64,000 bases of DNA from Lingula anatina. Taxonomy: Eukaryota; Brachiopoda; Lingulata; Lingulida; Lingulidae. Shown here one piece after another: positions 47,918-58,200 of this stretch. The notes under the pieces were generated by a model, which saw only the letters and a program-made list of their open reading frames with translations, had not been told where the DNA came from and did no database searches. Numbering within the stretch: position 1 is the stretch's first letter; each line of letters starts with the position of its first letter. The stretch lies in assembly GCF_001039355.2 (NCBI RefSeq), contig NW_019775521.1, forward strand, positions 123,684-187,683, in the 5' to 3' direction. The position numbers and the translations under genes were made by a program.

Positions 47918-50900
47918 CGATATACGAGAATTACAATACTTGGGTTTATCAAGGAGTTACATGTATGTCACTCCTTGGATTTATCTAACACAGACAATAC
48001 GGCAAATCAGTTGTAGGTGACTTGATCTTGAATTGTTAAGAAAAAATTGAATCGATTTATGACGGAAACAACAGGGCATGCGTTTATTTATGCATAACAG
48101 TTAACCCATTATCATATTATCACTGCAATATGGGCCCCATAGAACCCCGAATTCAGAAAAAAAAAAAACCCGTCGTTGGAAACAAATTTGCCCGGGCGCA
48201 ATCCTGAAGAAGCATTTACATGGCGCTGTAGTGATCCCGTTAAGAACGAATTACATGTAAGTTTCTATAACAAAGAACAAGCTATTGCGACGGCTCTCAG
48301 GTGAACTGAGATCCAAAGGCAGACAAATTGAGAAGAAAAACAACCCTGAGATAAGGTGTCCGGTCATTGGTTTCAGGACAACCTTATCAGCTAGTAAAAT
48401 GAATTCTTGGGAGGTTTCAGCGGCCTCAGCCTAGCCATATCCGCGATATCGTTCCCAGAGGTTTAACCAAGAAAGCCCGAGTGGTGTAATTCAGGCTTAA
48501 CTTAATATACATACGATGTACCGAGTTTTATTAGACTGTACATCTCTTTAAATGCTACAACTAACATGTAAGTGGTCCGAGGGAGTTAAGACTACGTTCA
48601 ACGCGTTCGCAGCATTCACTGGACCGTTATGATGGCATTCTCGTCTGCTTGGTTTACGGCAATTGTTCAGTCTGGTTATTGACGTTGATGACAATCAATC
48701 TAGGTGATCGTAATTTTACTTGCTGTGACCCATAAGTTTAGACAGTTACTGAAAGAGTCTACACAGCGCGTGTTCATTCAACCAAGTCCTAGGTACCTGC
48801 GGTTTGCCAGCATAACTTGTATTCCAAAGTGATTCTATGTTTTTTGTTTATCGTGTTTGTAACAGTTGAAGAACACCTGAGCACCAAATAAATTGGTAGT
48901 CAAACTGTGAAGAGAGCCTGGAAGTGCTTAGATCTGGTAGTCGGACTTATTGACAACTTTGTACCATCTGCCCATAAACGCTTTCACGGTTGAATATCAG
49001 ACGCCTAATCTGTTGGAACCAGCGCTGCTTTCCAAGTCAAGAACTTTACCAATACTAAGAATAACACGTCCGAGATTAATTTTCAATATAAAAATATTCT
49101 CCATCAATATTCCCCCGTCTGTTTTTCCAATTATTGATTTAAAATGGCTTGTACATAACCATCTATGGTCTCTGAGGTACCCCTTTGGAGTACTTTTGGA
49201 TGCTGACTCATATTGGTTGTTTGGATGCGTTGTGTTCAAACCGTGTTCGCATAGACCGAGTCAGGTTCGGTCTGAATGACATTACCACTCCAGCGTCCAA
49301 TCCGAAAAAAATATCCAATTTTGTGTATTCGACAAAACAGAAAACTTAAATAGTGCGGCAATAGCCGTAGTTGTACCATCGTCATTGTCATTTCAAGATG
49401 ATCATTTTATGGTTTATTTCATGCTAAGTATACATGTACGGCTCTTTGGGACTGTAAAATTATCTGAGAATAATGGCTTCATTCTATCTTGTCAGCCCTT
49501 TTTTCCTTCCACTGACAACTGTTGTTCCTGAATCAGAATGTCTCCAAATGGGGCCACCCCATTGTGTTCTTCTCCTCCAAAGAGTTTGGGGGGGGGTATT
49601 TTGATGACTTAACTGGGCGAAACAAAGTCTGGTCGCACATATATCAATACGGTCCCTTTCAAGCAGTCTGATCCCATATGGGAAGACCATCACCATTTAA
49701 AGTGTAAAAACAGAACCAAATGCGTCCCCGTGCTAGAAGGACTCAGTGCCATCGCTTCGATCCCATTCAGTGCTGCTTTCGTCATTTAGGCGGAATCAAA
49801 TTCGATCCACCTTAGCGCTGTGGAAACTGTTGCCTGTACCATTTGCTGCGTTCTACTCTCCAGACACTTACAGACTTAATGACTTACGCGAAAACAATCA
49901 CAATTTACAGACGCTTTGTTCGTTGCAGACAGCTGTGGCTCGTGGTAGGCTGTCTGTGCCATGGAATTGCCAACAACTTTCGATCGCATTGTAATATGCT
50001 TCTCTAACATTAAAGTACTCAAAATGAAACGGTCCATCGTTTATTACATATTAAGGGTGCTTTGTGAAATGATAAGGCAAATTTCAATGTATTAATTGAT
50101 GTTGTGGTGTTCTAAATACTTCATTTATCTTAGCATTCAATTTCCTCGGTTTAAGGAATGGTTAAATATTATGAATTTATCTATAGGAATTAAGCAATTT
50201 CTTTCTTTCATAGGGGATGATGGACAAACATAATAAAAACGTAAACGCAACAGTAGTTTTCGCTTTACAGAGCAGGGGATAGTACGGGTATATGCATGTA
50301 AATGTATTGTTTGCTTATTCATCCCTTTAAATGGAATGGACTTCCATACTAAAAAGTATTTAATTCGTGAAATTTTTGTTTCTTCAGAAGAAGACAAATT
50401 AACAGTTCTAAAAAATATTAAGAATTACTCTTTTTTTTTGTAAAAGATGTTGTTTTGCATGTCGAAAATAAAGCTCATTTTATAGTTTTCAAGCAGTGCA
50501 AAATGATTTGCTGTAATTCCATAAAAAAGAAAATGCAATTAATTATTTTAGATGATTCAGGTTAGAATGATTTTTCTAATTTTTAAACATTTGGCGAGGT
50601 ATGATTTATTTCTCAGCAGGGCTGGTGCAACGACAACTCTCTCCTTATAACGAAGATCAAACTTTAATGATGCTCTGAATTAGAATAATGAAAAATGGCC
50701 TGTCATGACATTCGCTAACAGTCTGTCGTGACATTTATGCATGTTGTATTTTTAGCCTCAACGAAAGTGTAAAAGTATTGAACGCATTCGTCACGTTAAA
50801 AGATATCCTTTTTGATAATGCATGACATTTGTTACTCAGCGAAAGAGAAAAACACTCTATTAAATTCTATTTCAAGGTTTGGGGCAATGACCGGCATTTA

Positions 50901-51107
50901 GACTTATCTTTAAAATCACAGGCGAAGCGGTCCATTAGGCTAAATGGCATTGGTAGAAATCAAATGATATATCCTGTTCATGTACGTTTCTTCTTCAGTT
51001 CTTACAGATCAATCTTTATTAATTGGTTGATAAATAGAGTAATTATTTGTCCTATTGTTTTTAAAATCCAAATCAGGGGTTTACTTCACCTTCATTTGAA
51101 ATCTCTC

Positions 51108-51141
51108 AAAAAAAAAAAAATAATAAATAAATAAATAAATA

Positions 51142-51172
<31 letters not shown>
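51108..51172. repeat. Poly-A and (AAAT)n tetranucleotide repeat
   Basis: A-run followed by aaataaat units with one interruption, resembling the A-rich tail of a retroelement, though no element body was recognised before it. Confidence 0.85.
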
Positions 51173-52825
51173 ACCCGGAAGTTTTGCACAATGTCGCATT
51201 TTGCATGCTGTGGACCTATCAGTATATAGTAGGCAATACCATTGATCACCCATACTCATATTAATTTACAGATGGAAAATAATATCACCTATAGCGCCAT
51301 ATCTGCGATAACAAAAACACAAAAATGGCACTCAGTCCTCTAGAATGTATTCACTGAATATTCCAGCACCTGCTGAGTGATATTAAGCATGATAACATCC
51401 AATATCCAACCCTATTCTTTCTAAAAGGACAGGTTCACCGACCCTCTGGGCACGGCGAGATAGAGATCTATAGAACCACTTCTTCAGGACTTGTTGTCGT
51501 TCAAACATGCAAGCAGAAGAGTGAGATCCACGAAAGAAAACACTTCAAGGTTTTTTTGTTGCTTATTAGAATACATGATGACTGCGTTTGGTCTAGGTGG
51601 TTTTGATACATTTTCTGTCCTTTGGCGATTTGTCAGTGAACTGTTTTATGTAAAATCCATTAAGGGACAGTGACTGAGGTCGAAGTTTAGACAATGCGCA
51701 TTGTTTATTCTAGCATACTATGGGGTTACCCTCTACCAGGGCGACAGATTGATTTTTCACAGATATTCACAAATATGTCTTTAGATAAATAGACAATCAT
51801 TTTGGTTTGATGTCGACTCAGCAAAAAAAGGCCACAATGATAACCACAATGGTAGAGGGTACCACGGGGTCATCCATTTTCGTCACCATTTTATAAGTCG
51901 ACAAACTGTGTACGGTGGGGGTTGGGGGAGGGGGTATTAATGCTCTTTGTACGCCCTTGAAAATAAAAATAATAAAACTGATGATCCAAATTGCTATCAG
52001 AGGTCATTATTTTTAGCTTTTCAGTTAGTACTCTCTAAAGGGGGTGGGGGTGGGGGTGGAAAAATCTGCTCTCTGTAGACTAGTGTAAATGGTAATAAAA
52101 TATTTAAATTGTTAGCATTGAATTCAATGTTATTATAACGCACTAAGTCCAACACCCGGCCTCAGTAAAACAATGCTTATTATTTACAGAAGAAACAAGT
52201 AAATAAATCAGCTATCGATTATCTATTTGGTCTTTTTTGCTTGTGTGCTTTTTATAGATCTACCGTTACAGTTTTTTATTTGAATATAATAAGCAATAAA
52301 AAAGCATGGTCAGTTACATCACACAAATCCTCAGGTTGAAAATTGAAGCCCTGAATGTTGTAATTTATATTGGTAGCACCAAAGTTACACGGATTCTGTT
52401 TACTTGTACACTGAATAAAGCTATAAATGTCGTTATTTACATTGCATGGGAAAAATGCGCACCACAGCGCTATTTAAGCATTTACTGTAAAATGTTGCCA
52501 TCAATGAATGCTATTGTACTGCAGTTGACCATAAGGCTTTAACGTGTGATCGCCCTTGTTTACAGAATAATTGCTCTTGCTTAACGATATTTGGATTAAC
52601 CATTTGGAGTACCAATATAAAACGAATTATGGTCTATTCTGCACTCTGAGGTACGGGTACTATAAACCACTTATAGTACACTTCAATTCACCAGTGCTAT
52701 TTATTCTAAATAAGTTAACGTGGATACGCAGCAGGAAGGTGTGTCGAAACGGTTTGACTGTTTATAGGTTTAAGACGCGCTGGCTGCGTTGGTAATGTTT
52801 CACATGTTTTCTTTCTCCATCCCCC

Positions 52826-52940
52826 ATTTCTCCCTCTCTCTCCCTCTCTCTCTTTCTCACTCTCTCTTTATTCTTCTTCATCTTTTCCCCTCTTTTTCTC
52901 CGTCTTTCCCCCCTCTCTTTGCTCTCTCTTTTCTCTCTGT
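52826..52940. repeat. Imperfect CT-rich tract
   Basis: Pyrimidine-rich low-complexity DNA with short (TC)n runs. Confidence 0.8.
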
Positions 52941-55900
52941 CATACCAAAACACAGAGAAGTAAAACATGCCCCTCCGGCGGGATCTTCAATATCTTCGAA
53001 TGTAAAACATTTTGTGTTACATCACATTCTGTTTAATTTTGCAGCGCGAGGTGTTTGCATTGCAGGACCTCATCTGTGAGAAATACACCAAGACATGTAC
53101 GGGCCCACGGGATCCCCATAGCCACCGACGTTTGCTGAAAATGAATCTGTTGTATAGCGGATTCATAAATTAATTTCCTATCCTAACACAAACTACATGT
53201 TAACTTATTTTAAAGTTCTATTTTATTTTTTAAAACTGTTTCTTAGTGTATGGTCGTAGCCTGTGTTTCACATGCTGGGAATTCTGAATAAAAATATAGC
53301 AAAACTTTTGTAGTGGTTTAGCTTTAACTCTGCGGTTGTACATGTACAACACGTCTTCATCCTCAAAGCGCGTTTCTAAAATACACTTGCACTGGGCTCG
53401 CGCGTCAAACATGTTAAGAAATCTTTTTAATCGTGAAATTACAAAGACAGTTTGCTGACAACATGCAATCTTTTTCATCAAAGGAATGGGAGAAAGAAAA
53501 TTGTACACGCCTTTGCCTCCTAAAATAACCACATTTATCGAACTTTACCCAATCTTCCTATATCCCGCATTTACATGTAGATACTACATCGCCTTCACTT
53601 TTGACTGGTTGAATATTGCGTAGTCTGGGAACTGAAGTCGATTTTGAAGAATAATCAGCAATAAGAAAGACAGCTGTGAAGGCATCCCCATTCTTTCCCA
53701 GACCTTTGGTAAATATGAAGGGATCAATCTTTTAGAAAAAGAAGAAATAACATGTTTACGACAATCTTCGATTTTCACAGACATCTCTTCTCTTTCCGTT
53801 CGAAATAGAAGCATATCTGTGATTTGTTTAGATAAGCAGGGGCGTTTTTAAGATTTGAACTCTTCCCTGAACTGAGTACAGTTTTCCTTAACTTTGGGAC
53901 GATATATTTCAGTGCGGCTCAACTCGGCGGATCACACTATTAAGATCACTTCATCAAATACAGCATATTTAATCTCTCCGTCTTCCCGCCCACGGCACTT
54001 TGCCTAAGTGACAGGTGTGGCAGTCAGCTAGGAACCGTTGTTCTTTTCCCATGGCTATTACTTTGAATGTGACCTTGGTCGTATAAAATGGCCCAAAATA
54101 AAGTATTTCCGTTTACCCTAACATGTACTATAATAATTTGGGACTTCCGTTTCTAGGACTGCTACCATTTTTTGTCACATGTGCCGTCAGACTGACTTTG
54201 TTCTTCTGACTAACGTCACATTTAATGTCTGCTGAGATGACCCGTGCTGGGAGGACCCGACTTATATAGAAACACGCGTTCATTTCGTCTATGTTGCTGT
54301 TACAGAGTAATAGATTAAGAAATGGGAAGATGAATCGATGTTGCTTTTGATAATATATGATGACGGTAAAGAATTTGAGGACGATGGAAATGTTTTTAAC
54401 TATTGTCATAAAGTCTCTGTATCATTGAAACGACCCATGTATTTATGTATTTATCGGTCTGCTTGCTAAACCTCGAGTCCCAGACACTAGTGGTATTGAT
54501 TTGACATTTAGTAAAGGCTCTTCCACTAGGATATTTCTGTCAACATATGCGTTTGCATTTTACTTCAAACTTGGAGAAATATATTGCTATTATTTGTCCA
54601 TATATTCCATATTAAATACCCGTATTTTCAGGGGATCGAAATCAATAGAAAAACGCTCACCGAGTTCGTTAAGAAAAAATAACAACACATGTCATAAACG
54701 TAACAAAATCTCTTTGTTAAAACTTATCGTTGGCATAAAACGGGGGTGCATATATCACAATGGAACGCCTGCCTCTATGGCAGGTCAATGGGAAGATTAA
54801 AATATAAAAGAAATATTTAGATGGACTCATAGACGTATAAAAATTCCTACTTAATCCCGGACCATCGGAGTTGTCTAAAAATGTCACCAATTAAGCATTG
54901 GCACAATTACGCCAAACTAATCAATCAAACAGTCTTTCGTTAATAGTGTCAAATTGAACCTACCCACAGCAGTGGCGTCCTTGATTAAAATACTATTCTG
55001 TCCTTAATTAAGTACGTTATAAATTACTTATTGCATAACAAGTAAATCAGTGCATACCTTACACAAAATAGAAATGAGTCAATCAACTTAAAACAATGAT
55101 GCAATCTTTGAATGCTTATAGTCTACTTGTACTCATAGGTTATTTTTTTCTATGCACGAAAACTAGCTGTTCTGGTCTCACCAGGCAATAGTACGCACTG
55201 CAATCTACTTTGCAGATTCGACCTTCTTAATTGTTATGACATACGAATACGTTATTATTATTAAAGGAGAGCAATTTGCATCGGTTGGTTACACTGGAAG
55301 CATTTGGCTTCAACGCGCAATGGAAGTTAAGCAAATACAACACGTGGAGTACACTCGTGTTGACCTAGACGATTGATTATGCAATAAGTGCATTTGTATA
55401 GCATGCAACGACAGGCTATAGAACTGAAGACTACGAAATATCACTGGGATGTACTGAGATACACCAAAGCTCTGCTTATGTGATCAAGCAACACGTTTGT
55501 AATACAAAAAAAGATCACAAAACAATCAAGCTAGATATCACACTAGCAAAGAGTATGTATCATTTTCAATATGAAAGCATAATCGATAGCCGTTAACCAG
55601 TTCAGTTAAATACTAATGGAAAAGGCGTCTCACATCCAGCTTTGAGAGCTCCACTAAACTGACTATATATTTAGCCGATATAATTACCAGCACCACTGAA
55701 CACGTAACGCTACTGATAATGGCAAACCCAAGCACTCGGTGCATTATATACGGTACTCTCAGATATACCATCATAACGGTAATTTTATAAAATACCATCT
55801 GATTGAAAAACCTCAAAACATTCATAAGTATAATTATGAATATGACTTGCATGTACGAGTATTATACGCTGGCCAGGGAAGCTAGCAATTCATCCTTACC

Positions 55901-56363
55901 AGTTTGCCCTCATATAAATCTATACATAGGCGAAAAGAACACATGGCGGGGTAGGTGGCCGGATATTTTCTTTTTATCCAGAGACATTCATAAATTGTCA
56001 AATGAGTGGATGAAAAGTAATATGCATTAAATATAAGTGAAAACCACAACAGGTTAAGTCTAACTTTTGACTTTCTGTGAGGAAGTGACCGACAAAAAGA
56101 CAAACTGGCAGTGCCGCCCCTGAAATCCAGTTATGGGGTATTTTTGAACCCCAATTCAGACCCTGAATTGCCCACTTACAAAGTGTAAACATGCTAAACT
56201 TTTTCACTCCCTATGAAGTCATATACTCCTTGGTGTCCTTAAACGGAACCTAGGGATCAGGGTGGAAATTCATTGTTGCGTTTTGCTATATGCTGCATAT
56301 GCAATGAAAGCCATGCTATCACATAATGGTATAGAACACTGTGCCGTGGCGAAGATAACACGG

Positions 56364-56400
56364 TGTGTGTGTGTATGGGGGTGGGGGGGTGGGGGGGTTA
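56364..56400 (+). repeat. GT repeat and G-runs abutting the Kv1 stop codon
   Basis: gtgtgtgtgt is followed by three or more runs of five to seven G separated by single T. It fits the G-quadruplex pattern on the + strand; the Kv1 transcript carries the C-rich complement. Confidence 0.75.
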
Positions 56401-57975
56401 TCCCAGGCCGCCGTCTCCGCCTCCTCCCCGACCCGGCGAGTGCCGGTAAAAATTGTTGAAATTATTCACAACGATAGGCACAGGAAGAGCTATAGTGAGT
56501 ACACCCGCTATCACACACAGTGTCCCCACGAGTTTCCCCCACACCCCACTGGGGACCAGGTCCCCGTACCCCACCGTTGTCATGGTGACAATAGCCCACC
56601 AGAACCCCTCGGGAATACTGTAGAATTTCGTGTCCTTGGATTCCGTTTCCACGAAAAACATCACTGAAGCGAAAAGTACTACCGATATTCCCAGAAATAT
56701 GGCGAACATGCCGAGTTCCTTCATGCTGGCTTTCAGAGTAAGGCCCAGAACTTGTAAGCCACGGGAATGTTTAGAGAGTTTGAAAATCCTAGTCACTCGG
56801 AGAAGTCTCAGGATTCTGAGATAAGCCAAAGATGCGCTTTTGCTGTCATAGGAACAACTTTGTAGCCAGGAAACCACGGCAACGATAACGAAGTAGGGCA
56901 GTATTGCCAAGAGATCAAATATATTGATGATATTGAGGCAGAATTTCTTCTTATTCGGGCAAGAAATGAGGCGTATGATGAGCTCGAACGTGAACCATAT
57001 AACACAGCACGATTCAATGATGAAAAATGGGTCTCGGTAATTCGGTTTATAGGCGTAGGTCTGCGTATTCCCATCCTTATCTACTACAGTCACATTAATG
57101 CATGAGTTATCCTTAAACTCGGGTAAAGTCTCCAAGCAAAACGTTACGATCGAAACGAGAATCACAATAATGGAGAAAAGGCCGAGAACACGTGCATACA
57201 TAGAGCTGCTAGGAAATTCCATTAATAACCAAATTTCTCTGAGAATTCGATGCCGAGGTAGCACTACATCAGGTTCAGGCATGAAGCCTTCTTTCTTTTT
57301 ATAATCTAAAACAATCTCGTCCCCCAGCTCGTAAAATGTCATTTCGTCCATGAAAATATCCTGCGGCACCTCCATCGGCCTTTTTAGCCTACCCCCCGAC
57401 TGATAAAAGTTCAAAATGGCCTCAAACGTTGGCCGGTGGCGATCTAGAAAATACTCCTGTCGAAAGGGGTCCCAGTACTTTCTGCGTTTGTTTGGGTCCC
57501 CAAGTAATGTATTGGGGAACCGTTCTAAAGTTCGTAATTGGGTCTCGAACCGCTGCCCACTGACGTTGATGGTGATCCTCTGACATCTTTCAATGAGACA
57601 GTCGTGGGGGAAGCTAGAGTGATCGTCTAAGTCGGAGCTAGGGGTGTGCTTCAGGCTACCGCTGCAGTCCTTTGAGAGAGCCACGGCGGTGACCAAAAAT
57701 TCAGGGGGAACAGACTTACTCCTTCTCCGGTATTCGGCCTCGGTGTCCGCTTCGACTGTTACAGGCGTAGTGTGCTCAGATCGAGTCGGTTTTCGGATCT
57801 TTTGGTCCCCCCGGAACAATCCTTCCAGTCTGTCTCTCGGTATGGTAAAAGTCCCATTGCTGACATGTTGCGTGAGCAGCTCCCTGTCGTGCTCCACCTC
57901 AAACGACGTCGGAGAGCGGCTACGGCTGAAGTTTTTGGAGCCAAGGCCGTTGGTCGTTAAATTACTGAAATGCAT
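56398..57975 (-). CDS. Shaker-type (Kv1) voltage-gated potassium channel
   Basis: A single uninterrupted frame of 525 residues encodes an alpha subunit of a tetrameric plasma-membrane K+ channel. Residues 1-130 are a variable, Ser/Arg-rich cytosolic N-terminus with RRRS at 83-86, a PKA-type site. T1 tetramerisation domain spans about 132-226 (INVSGQRFETQLRTL, FYQSGGRLKRP, FYELGDE) and lacks the zinc motif of Kv2-4. S1 is about 259-281. S2, about 313-336, has E321, F328 and E331 of the charge-transfer centre. S3, about 345-368, has D354. S4, about 383-404, has R387, R390, R393, R396, K399 and K402. S5 is about 416-442, the filter TVGYGD is 467-472, and S6, about 479-507, has PVP at 498-500. 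The start is supported by an in-frame TAA two codons upstream. Only ~18 residues follow S6, with no PDZ-binding end, unlike most Kv1 channels. Subfamily call rests on T1 and S4-S6 similarity to Shaker. Confidence 0.95.
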   Translation of the reverse strand: MHFSNLTTNGLGSKNFSRSRSPTSFEVEHDRELLTQHVSNGTFTIPRDRLEGLFRGDQKIRKPTRSEHTTPVTVEADTEAEYRRRSKSVPPEFLVTAVALSKDCSGSLKHTPSSDLDDHSSFPHDCLIERCQRITINVSGQRFETQLRTLERFPNTLLGDPNKRRKYWDPFRQEYFLDRHRPTFEAILNFYQSGGRLKRPMEVPQDIFMDEMTFYELGDEIVLDYKKKEGFMPEPDVVLPRHRILREIWLLMEFPSSSMYARVLGLFSIIVILVSIVTFCLETLPEFKDNSCINVTVVDKDGNTQTYAYKPNYRDPFFIIESCCVIWFTFELIIRLISCPNKKKFCLNIINIFDLLAILPYFVIVAVVSWLQSCSYDSKSASLAYLRILRLLRVTRIFKLSKHSRGLQVLGLTLKASMKELGMFAIFLGISVVLFASVMFFVETESKDTKFYSIPEGFWWAIVTMTTVGYGDLVPSGVWGKLVGTLCVIAGVLTIALPVPIVVNNFNNFYRHSPGRGGGGDGGLG

Positions 57976-58114
57976 GATTTATATTTATCCCGTTAATTAC
58001 ATCCTCTTCTCGTAGATATGCACACTGGCTGCTCCTGCTTCTTAATCTAATAAAAGGTGTGACATTCCGATAGAAAATGTTCTCCGGAGCGGCCTCCGCG
58101 GAGCCCTGCCTCAT
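57962..58114 (-). CDS. Upstream ORF overlapping the Kv1 start codon
   Basis: An ATG at 58112-58114 opens a 50-codon frame that ends at 57962, past the Kv1 ATG and in another frame. If both lie in one mRNA it would reduce Kv1 translation. However, a good acceptor (cacaccttttattag) within it suggests the 5'UTR may be spliced so that this ATG is removed. It is not claimed as a protein-coding gene. Confidence 0.25.
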   Translation of the reverse strand: MRQGSAEAAPENIFYRNVTPFIRLRSRSSQCAYLREEDVINGININHAFQ

Positions 58115-58200
58115 GCCGAGCGGGTAGTGCGTACTCCGAGCCTCAGCTAATAACCTGGCTGAGCTAAGAGAGTAGCGGGGCACAGGTGGCTCTCTGCTTT
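57976..58200 (-). promoter_or_regulatory. Kv1 5' leader / promoter-proximal region
   Basis: Directly upstream of the channel the sequence is locally GC- and CpG-rich (for example around 58080-58140), unlike the AT-rich surroundings. It probably holds the 5'UTR and core promoter. No clear TATA box was seen. An acceptor-like tcacaccttttattag at about 58044-58060 allows an upstream non-coding exon. Confidence 0.35.

Larger units (their letters stand above)
37560..56397. other. Intergenic region between convergent synapsin and Kv1
   Basis: About 18 kb with a poly(A) signal at 38546, scattered short ORFs without recognisable similarity, a diverged 180-bp direct repeat (44222-44852), microsatellites, small palindromes and a CRE/E-box composite at 47035. 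I could not support any gene here. Confidence 0.55.

Noticed and set aside
48950-49279. 109-codon + strand ORF with an open antisense frame
   Set aside because: No recognisable similarity and no coding-like pattern on either strand.
51108-51172. A-rich AAAT repeat considered as a retrotransposon tail
   Set aside because: No SINE or LINE body or reverse-transcriptase motif was recognised before it.
55613-55852. Hydrophobic - strand ORF downstream of Kv1, considered as an extra channel exon
   Set aside because: AT-rich hydrophobic composition is common in random frames; there is no channel motif and the Kv1 S6 is already complete.
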